DNA of 10,756 bases, from the NCBI GenBank assembly GCA_964486825.1, contig CAZAQS010000154.1, positions 1 to 10,756 on the forward strand, read 5' to 3'. The DNA is from CAZAQS01 sp964486825 (GTDB lineage: Bacteria; Chloroflexota; Anaerolineae; Anaerolineales; UBA4823). The notes beneath the pieces are model-generated. The model saw nothing but the letters and a program-made list of their open reading frames with translations. It was not told where the DNA came from and did no database searches. The position numbers were made by a program, and so were the translations under genes. Positions 6,489 to 10,756 of this stretch are shown piece by piece (positions within the stretch are counted from its first letter, which is position 1; each line of letters begins with the position of its first letter).

Positions 6489-7397
6489 ATGAGCAAGGTG
6501 CGTGGTTTGATCGTCGACGATGATCGTGATTTGGCAAAATTCCTGGGGATCGTGTTGGGCCTGGCTGGTTTCGAATGCGAGATCATCCACACACCCCAGG
6601 CGGCCCTCAAATTCCTGGCCTCCAACGAGCCGGACCTGATCTTCCTGGACCTCAACCTTAACTCGGACGTGGGCGGGAGTGACCTGCTCTACCATATTCG
6701 CTCCAACCCTCGCTTCGACAGCACCCGCGTCATCATCATCACCGGGCACCCATCCCTTGCCCAACCGGTAGGCGGCCTGGCGGACCTGGTGCTGATCAAG
6801 CCGGTGGAGATCGACCAGCTCTCCCAACTGGCTTCGCGCTTATTGATGATGGAGGTCAAGCCTTACGAGTTCCGCGACCCGCTCACAGGCCTGTACAACC
6901 TGAAATTCTTCCACACCCGCCTGGAGCTGGCCTTCGACCGCTCGAAGCGCCGTCCCGATTTCATCTTTGCCACGCTGGCCATCGAGCTGGAAAACCCTGA
7001 AAAGGCCGAGCCGCTCTCCGAGACCGAATGGGAGCAAGCCTTGAGGCAGGCGGCCGGGCGCTGGCTGGCCAAGTACCGACCCACGGATATCTTCGGCCGG
7101 CAGGGGCGCAGGAAAGTGGTAGGGTTGTTCGAGGATCTGAAACAGCCCGAGGATGTGCAGGTCATCATGGGCCGCTTGCTGGAAGACCTGTCGCTGCCGC
7201 TGGAGCTGGATAGCCGCCCGGTAAACCTGAGAGCCTGCATTGGTGCAGTTGTTGGCTCTATCGGGTATGATTCTTCACAAGCTGTCCTGGATGGGGCAAT
7301 CCAGTTACTTGGAAAGGCGCGCCTGCCTGGTGGAGATCGTACCTGCGTGGTCTATCCAGTGGAGCGCTCAATCGGGGCGACGGGACAATGCGCATAG
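6489..7397 (+). CDS. Response regulator with degenerate GGDEF output domain
   Basis: Two-domain cytoplasmic signalling protein, 302 residues from the ATG at 6489, which has GGAG at 6477-6480; the open frame runs further upstream but the receiver fold begins at this Met. The receiver domain (about 1-120) has the acidic pocket Asp10-Asp12, phosphoacceptor Asp54 in LIFLDLNL, Thr85 and Lys104 in IKPVE, so phosphorylation looks possible. Residues about 128-290 begin with DPLTGLYNLKFF, the hallmark of a GGDEF domain, but where the GGDEF signature should be the protein reads FGRQGRRKVVGLFED. Cyclic-di-GMP synthesis is therefore very unlikely; a binding or interaction role is more plausible. No histidine kinase is adjacent. 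A frameshifted fragment of a related gene lies at 9068-9336. The last bases of the gene and its stop codon fall inside a 16-bp direct repeat. Confidence 0.9.
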   Translation: MSKVRGLIVDDDRDLAKFLGIVLGLAGFECEIIHTPQAALKFLASNEPDLIFLDLNLNSDVGGSDLLYHIRSNPRFDSTRVIIITGHPSLAQPVGGLADLVLIKPVEIDQLSQLASRLLMMEVKPYEFRDPLTGLYNLKFFHTRLELAFDRSKRRPDFIFATLAIELENPEKAEPLSETEWEQALRQAAGRWLAKYRPTDIFGRQGRRKVVGLFEDLKQPEDVQVIMGRLLEDLSLPLELDSRPVNLRACIGAVVGSIGYDSSQAVLDGAIQLLGKARLPGGDRTCVVYPVERSIGATGQCA

Positions 7398-7409
7398 CCG
7401 CCCGGTAAA
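7210..7409. repeat. Pair of exact 16-bp direct repeats at the 3' end of the response regulator gene
   Basis: ATAGCCGCCCGGTAAA occurs at 7210-7225 and again at 7394-7409, 184 bp apart. The first copy is coding (read D-S-R-P-V-N in the gene frame); the second is in a different frame and contains the TAG stop of the same gene. Flanking bases do not match, so this is not an extended recent duplication. Confidence 0.8.
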
Positions 7410-7432
7410 AGATAGGGAGGGGGAGGGAAAAC

Positions 7433-8305
7433 CTAAGGAGCTTCGGCCAAGAACTCCAGCATGAGTCTATTGAACCGCTCTGGGTAATCCCGTTGGGTCC
7501 AGTGCCCGGCGTTCTGGATGACTTCCAGGCGGGCGTTTGGGAAGCGGCTAGCTGCCCTTTGGGCGTATTTGAGCGGGACGCCGATATCCTTCTCCCCGTG
7601 CACGATCAGTACAGGCGCCTGGATCTCGGAAAGCCTGTCCGTATAGTTTGTTTTCATGCCCTTCCACTGGACCTCATCGCGTTGCATCTGGTAAAAGGCC
7701 TTTTGCGAATCCAGGTATTGCATGGCTTCGAATAGCTCTTGCACCAGCTCGTCACTACGCGACTCCGGATTGTGCAGGATGCTTTTCAGGCTGTAGCGCG
7801 CCGTCCAGCGCGAGCCGCGCGCCATCGACCACATTGCATCCATCAGCCACGGCAACCTGACCATAAAATAGCTCATGAGATGGTAGGGCGCTTTATCCTG
7901 GATTCCGTAGGAGCCGATCAAGATCATGCGCTCGACACGCTCTGGATGTCGCAAGGTGTAACCGATGGCCAGCGAGCCGCCCATCGAGATACCGATCAGA
8001 GCCGCCCGCCTCACTTTCCAGCTATCCATCAATTGTTCCACGTAACCCGTCAAATTCGGGATGGTAGCGGGCAACTCGCCGGGTGTGCTGCCCCCATAGC
8101 CCGGGTAGTTGGGGGCGTAGACTCGATAACCAGCCTCTACCAGGGCGGGGATTGTATCACGCCAGGACAACAAGGCATGGTCCGTTCCACCGCCATGTAA
8201 CAGGACAACCGGGGCGCCGTTGACCTCACCGGCAGTAAAGTATTCGATCTGCAGACCATCTTCGAGCCTGATACTTTGTTTTTGAAGGTTGAGTTCGCTT
8301 TCCAT
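7433..8305 (-). CDS. Alpha/beta hydrolase (MhpC-like fold), tetR-linked
   Basis: Cytoplasmic serine hydrolase of 290 residues. The fold shows HGGGTD (37-42, oxyanion hole), a nucleophile elbow GISMGG with Ser107, Asp240 in VHGEKD and His268 in NAGHW, giving a complete catalytic triad. A cap region lies between about 135 and 215 and would set specificity. Esterase or C-C bond hydrolase activity is possible; the substrate cannot be told. I prefer the start at 8305, with AAGGA about 11 bases upstream, because an in-frame extension to 8392 overlaps the tetR gene and adds 29 residues with no family character. The gene follows tetR by 34 bp on the same strand, so it is probably in one transcript with it and under its control. 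It converges on the response regulator gene with a 35-bp gap containing a purine-rich stretch. Confidence 0.92.
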   Translation of the reverse strand: MESELNLQKQSIRLEDGLQIEYFTAGEVNGAPVVLLHGGGTDHALLSWRDTIPALVEAGYRVYAPNYPGYGGSTPGELPATIPNLTGYVEQLMDSWKVRRAALIGISMGGSLAIGYTLRHPERVERMILIGSYGIQDKAPYHLMSYFMVRLPWLMDAMWSMARGSRWTARYSLKSILHNPESRSDELVQELFEAMQYLDSQKAFYQMQRDEVQWKGMKTNYTDRLSEIQAPVLIVHGEKDIGVPLKYAQRAASRFPNARLEVIQNAGHWTQRDYPERFNRLMLEFLAEAP

Positions 8306-8339
8306 CGGCTTATTCCTTGAATTCCAGTCCGCTGGCAAG

Positions 8340-8996
8340 CTACTGCCCCTGAAGCCTGAACCCTTCATATTGCTCTTGAAGCTTCTCGACATACGCTTTC
8401 AGCATTTCTTTTCCCTTCTCCCCAGGGTTCTCGAGCTCGAGGTAATCCCTGAACATTGCCGTAAACAGGTCGATCACATCTTCATACCCGGAACCTGGAG
8501 GTTCTAAATCTTCCAGGAGCAGGCCTTGCCGGAATGCGACAGCCATTTGGGCGGCTGTTTTGGCGTCCACGTCAGCGCGGATCAGCCCCTCAGCTTGCAT
8601 CATCTCGAACAAGGTCGTGGTCCAGACCAGGCGGTCGTTCATCAAGCGGGAAAATTGGTCGTAGGAGATAAAGCTGCCCAGAATGCGCCGGTTTTGAGTG
8701 TACAAGGCCTGGATAAAGGGGTTGTGCCGGATTGCCAGAAGAGAGTTTTTATAGATCCCGGAGAACGAACCTCCCTTCGGATCCGCTTCGACCAGCCGGT
8801 ACCACTCCATGGCAAAACTAAGCGCTTCTTGCCACAGAAGAGCTGAAAACAGGTCTTCTTTACTCTTCCATTTCGTATAGATAGTACTGCGCGCCACGCC
8901 GGCTTCGTTGGCGATATCTTCCATACTGGTTTTATCGTACCCGTAGGCCAGCAATAGGCGGATACTTGCCTGTTGAATTCGAGTTTCAGTATTCAT
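8340..8996 (-). CDS. TetR/AcrR-family transcriptional regulator
   Basis: Dimeric ligand-responsive repressor, 218 residues from the ATG at 8996. The N-terminal DNA-binding domain is textbook: IQQASIRLLLAYGYDKTS, then the helix-turn-helix MEDIANEAGVARSTIYTKW (25-43), ending in KSKEDLF (44-50). The C-terminal helical domain (about 60-215) is divergent, as usual, and would bind an unknown effector. An in-frame Met 16 codons upstream at 9044 is possible, but those residues do not belong to the family and that start lies inside the candidate operator, so 8996 is preferred. The alpha/beta hydrolase gene follows 34 bp downstream. Autoregulation of a tetR-hydrolase operon is the simplest model: the effector would be the hydrolase substrate or a related compound. 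Confidence 0.93.
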   Translation of the reverse strand: MNTETRIQQASIRLLLAYGYDKTSMEDIANEAGVARSTIYTKWKSKEDLFSALLWQEALSFAMEWYRLVEADPKGGSFSGIYKNSLLAIRHNPFIQALYTQNRRILGSFISYDQFSRLMNDRLVWTTTLFEMMQAEGLIRADVDAKTAAQMAVAFRQGLLLEDLEPPGSGYEDVIDLFTAMFRDYLELENPGEKGKEMLKAYVEKLQEQYEGFRLQGQ

Positions 8997-9009
8997 ACCT
9001 AAATCTATA

Positions 9010-9045
9010 TGTACAAATTGGCGTAATATGTCTAAATTGTACAAT
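9010..9045 (-). promoter_or_regulatory. Candidate TetR operator and promoter region upstream of tetR
   Basis: TGTACAAATT at 9010-9019 and AAATTGTACA at 9034-9043 form an inverted repeat with 9 of 10 bases matching, separated by 14 bp. The right arm is also part of a perfect 10-bp palindrome, ATTGTACAAT (9036-9045). The elements sit 14-49 bp before the tetR start codon in an AT-rich stretch, where a repressor binding its own promoter would be expected. A leftward TATTAC, with TTTTGA 16 bp before it, is a possible but weak promoter. Operator function is inferred from position and symmetry. Confidence 0.5.
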
Positions 9046-9067
9046 CAAAACTCAGGCCTGTCAAATG

Positions 9068-9336
9068 ACTGGTGACTGCGGGAAAAGGAATGGAAGCAGG
9101 AAAATTCGTAAGATCTCAAGCACCCAAGTGACGTGCAGGTCATCAACGGGCGTTTGATGGATGAGCTGGCGTTGCCGCTAGAGCTGAAAGGGCGACTCTT
9201 TTCACTAACGGCCCGCACCGGTCATGCCGTCAACCAGGCTGATGACATCATTGCCCAGCAGATCTTGAAGCGGGCGCTGGGAGCGTTAGGGCGGGTCCGC
9301 CTTGAAAACCTCCCGCGAGTTCGAGATGTTAGATAA
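9068..9336 (+). pseudogene. Fragment of a second degenerate-GGDEF gene, paralogous to the response regulator at 6489-7397
   Basis: From 9112 the reading frame gives DLKHPSDVQVINGRLMDEL and LALPLELKGR, against DLKQPEDVQVIMGRLLEDL and LSLPLELDSR in the response regulator; over the 22 codons starting at 9130 I count 50 of 66 identical bases. Upstream, in another frame, 9068-9106 reads TGDCGKRNGSRKI, matching PTDIFGRQGRRKV. Between the shared AGGAAA and GATCT the intact gene has 18 bases and this copy has 8, which explains the frameshift and leaves a TAA at 9109-9111. The receiver domain and first half of the GGDEF domain are absent: homology begins just behind the tetR promoter region. The frame ends at 9336, overlapping by 8 bp the end of the convergent kinase gene. 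It is a dead 3' fragment rather than a small gene. Confidence 0.8.
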
Positions 9337-10201
9337 ACGAGGCCATCCCGGCTCTGAAGGCTGACTCATCCCCGTTCTTGATACCATGCAAAGCCTCAGA
9401 CAATGCAAAGGTGCTCTTGTAAAAGTTTGCCCGCTCGACCATGGTTTCGACTTCAGGATAAGTACTGTAAAAGCGTTCCAGAAACGCCTCCCCATAAGTG
9501 GATACTGCGGCAATATCATGAGCCGGATCTCCCACACAGGCAGATCCGAAGTCGATGATGCCGTTGATCCTTTGAGATTCTGGATCGAAGAGAATATTGC
9601 TGCCACCGAAATCACCGTGCTTTAGCGTTCGAGGGTAAGCGTGCAAATGGGGAGACTCCAGGTATCCCTCGAAATGATGGATTACCCAATCGCGAGCATC
9701 AGGACGCATATAATCAAAGATGTGTGCGCGTATCCCAGCATACAATTCTGCCATTTCAGCCAGGCTGTCTTGGACGGGTACATCGCTACCTATCCTTTCG
9801 AAGGGTATGCCATGCAATTCTTTGAGAAAACTTGCCAGCTGAGTAGCCAGGCGTTGTAATACATCTTCGTCTTCAATACGGCGAAATGTCTCACGCCATA
9901 GCGGTTCCCCCGGGAGCTTCCGGTACCCCATAAACACCTTTCCCGGCCTGGCTTCGCCTTTGCTCGTATAAATCGGGTCTGGAATGGGAAGGGTTGTGTA
10001 ACCTTGAATGCGACTCAGAATGCGGATTTCATTCTGAATGCCTTGAACTCCCTCAGGATATTTGGGAAAACGGAAGATAAATTCATCGTTGACGATGAGG
10101 ATGTCGTTATATTGCCCCTCTTCCTCCTGTAGATCAGCAGATTGGATTGGAAAATCAGGATAGAGCTCGGTTATAGCTCGCAGGTAGGCTTCTCGTTTCA
10201 T
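9329..10201 (-). CDS. Aminoglycoside phosphotransferase (APH)-family small-molecule kinase
   Basis: Protein-kinase-like enzyme of 290 residues that would transfer phosphate from ATP to a hydroxyl group of a small molecule. The N-lobe has FRFPK (43-47) and Glu58 in NEI. The C-lobe has the catalytic loop HGDFGGSNIL with Asp197, and the metal-binding DFG at 217-219 followed by GDPAHDIA. These are the defining APH motifs. Start at 10201 has AAGGA a few bases upstream. The general layout resembles APH(2'')-like and other APH-related enzymes; the family also includes homoserine, choline and macrolide kinases, so resistance should not be assumed. The gene lies 34 bp downstream of the DUF305 remnant on the same strand and may share its transcript. 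Its 3' end overlaps the GGDEF fragment by 8 bp, convergently. Confidence 0.88.
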   Translation of the reverse strand: MKREAYLRAITELYPDFPIQSADLQEEEGQYNDILIVNDEFIFRFPKYPEGVQGIQNEIRILSRIQGYTTLPIPDPIYTSKGEARPGKVFMGYRKLPGEPLWRETFRRIEDEDVLQRLATQLASFLKELHGIPFERIGSDVPVQDSLAEMAELYAGIRAHIFDYMRPDARDWVIHHFEGYLESPHLHAYPRTLKHGDFGGSNILFDPESQRINGIIDFGSACVGDPAHDIAAVSTYGEAFLERFYSTYPEVETMVERANFYKSTFALSEALHGIKNGDESAFRAGMASFI

Positions 10202-10235
10202 CCGTGTCCTTAGCGCTCGCCCGCGTCCAATTTGG

Positions 10236-10445
10236 TCAATAGCGTCTCAATATCTCCTCCATCTCAGCGATCTCTTCTTCTTGAGTCCTGATGATTTCCT
10301 CGCACAGGCTCACGATTTCCGGATCGGTGATGGCGGATTGCTCGCACATCAAAATGGCGCTGGAGTGGTGGGGGATCATCGACCTCGAAGAAAACCTGTA
10401 AACGTGCAAACGTGCCAACATTTTAACGCACAACGCATCACCCAT
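10236..10445 (-). pseudogene. DUF305-domain remnant (C-terminal part only)
   Basis: A 69-residue frame whose second half, from about residue 21, reads RSMIPHHSSAILMCEQSAI, then DPEIVSLCEEI and EEEIAEMEEIL. This is the C-terminal part of a DUF305 protein, a helical His-rich family normally found outside the cytoplasm. The N-terminal half (MGDALCVKMLARLHVYRFSS) has no similarity and no signal or membrane segment, whereas close relatives I recall carry several membrane helices before this motif. The gene looks 5'-truncated and joined to foreign sequence. It might still be translated: its ATG overlaps the stop of the upstream gene by 8 bp (ATGGGTGA), and GAGGA precedes it. A small functional cytoplasmic protein is possible but less likely. 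A short tandem repeat (AACGTGCA/AACGTGCC, 10401-10416) lies at the non-homologous end. Confidence 0.65.
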
Positions 10446-10755
10446 CTTTGTCCTCGAACAAATCCTCGAGATCCTCCTCCCTATTCTCCTCTTCCTCTAA
10501 TTCCTCAAGCTCGTCCAGCTCTTCCAGCTCGTACTCGTCAACGGCATTTCCCGCCACCCCTTGTATGATCCATCCCAGGCTAAAAAGAATGACTGCGTAC
10601 AACCCATACTGTGCAAAATTTGACATATAGAAACTTGCCACCTCGAACTCGTTCCCGCTGATCACCAGTTGGTTCTGGGCAACCGCTTCGGAAACAATCT
10701 GAATGGAGTTCCTCGCCGCCCAAGCCGTATATAGGGCCATCATGACTGCCAGGAC
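10438..10755 (-). CDS. Membrane protein with acidic repetitive C-terminal tail (5' end outside window)
   Basis: The frame is open to the window edge, so the start is probably further right; 105 residues are visible. It shows the end of one membrane helix (VLAVMMALYTAWAA), a loop of about 35 residues with several Asn and Glu, a second helix (YGLYAVILFSLGWIIQGVAG), and then a tail of about 33 residues made almost only of Glu, Asp and Leu (DEYELEELDELEEL and onward to FEDKDG). The tail is likely cytoplasmic. Part of it is encoded by a 9-bp repeat. I do not recognise the family. An ATG at 10743 could be a start, but it would cut into the first helix, so an upstream start is preferred. Confidence 0.7.
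   Translation of the reverse strand, partial: VLAVMMALYTAWAARNSIQIVSEAVAQNQLVISGNEFEVASFYMSNFAQYGLYAVILFSLGWIIQGVAGNAVDEYELEELDELEELEEEENREEDLEDLFEDKDG
10508..10534. repeat. Three 9-bp near-identical tandem units in the acidic tail coding region
   Basis: The plus strand reads AGCTCGTCC, AGCTCTTCC, AGCTCGTAC in succession. On the coding (minus) strand each unit gives an acidic-acidic/aromatic-Leu triplet, producing the E-L-E-E-L-D-E-L pattern of the protein tail. Such units can expand or contract by slippage in steps of three residues. Confidence 0.75.
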
Positions 10756-10756
10756 A

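Noticed and set aside
7415..7427. GGGAGGGGGAGGG between the convergent response regulator and hydrolase genes, as a G-quadruplex
   Set aside because: There are only three separated G-runs of three or more, so a standard four-run quadruplex cannot form; at most a weak two-layer structure.
9290..9301. GGCGG-GT-CCGCC inverted repeat near the end of the GGDEF fragment, as a terminator for either convergent gene
   Set aside because: Two-base loop and no T-run in either direction.
1..10756. CRISPR arrays, tRNA or rRNA genes, or a phage or defence cluster
   Set aside because: No regularly spaced repeats, no tRNA-like clover-leaf or rRNA sequence that I could recognise, and no toxin-antitoxin, restriction or phage structural genes in any frame examined.

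Overview
The window reads as a piece of a moderately GC-rich bacterial chromosome with short gaps, tight gene spacing and good Shine-Dalgarno sites. The mix of genes (MalF/MalG-type permeases next to a GH65 phosphorylase, a response regulator with a degenerate GGDEF domain, an IS630 remnant, a DUF305 piece) would fit an Anaerolineae-like Chloroflexota bacterium. That assignment is an impression from gene content and protein style; no rRNA or marker gene is present to prove it.

Bases 1-4657 hold a rightward sugar operon, entered in the middle of its first visible gene. It encodes two inner-membrane permeases of a carbohydrate ABC importer, a GH65 disaccharide phosphorylase and beta-phosphoglucomutase. 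Spacing is 12 bp, then 6 bp, then a one-base stop/start overlap. The logic is complete for phosphorolytic use of an imported alpha-glucobiose: import, phosphorolysis to beta-glucose 1-phosphate plus glucose, then isomerisation to glucose 6-phosphate. The binding protein and ATPase are not in the window.

Bases 4413-5888 carry a convergent leftward gene for an unrecognised polytopic membrane protein whose reading frame runs about 245 bp into the antisense strand of the mutase gene. Bases 5889-6488 hold no intact gene: an AT-rich segment with a TATAAT box and a repeated octamer, then a decayed IS630-family transposase tail.

Bases 6489-9336 form a mosaic. A response regulator with a degenerate GGDEF domain (rightward) is followed by a leftward tetR plus alpha/beta-hydrolase pair. 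Directly behind the tetR promoter lies a frameshifted fragment of a second copy of the same degenerate GGDEF domain. The tetR-hydrolase pair is thus bracketed by paralogous sequence, and an inverted repeat built on TGTACAA lies in its promoter region.

Bases 9329-10756 are leftward: the end of a membrane protein with a very acidic repetitive tail, a short DUF305 remnant translationally overlapped with it, and an APH-family small-molecule kinase. Overall this looks like one ordinary catabolic operon next to an accessory region showing gene decay, duplication and insertion. I do not see a clear new defence or mobile system; the best leads are the paralogous GGDEF fragments around the tetR-hydrolase pair and the antisense overlap.
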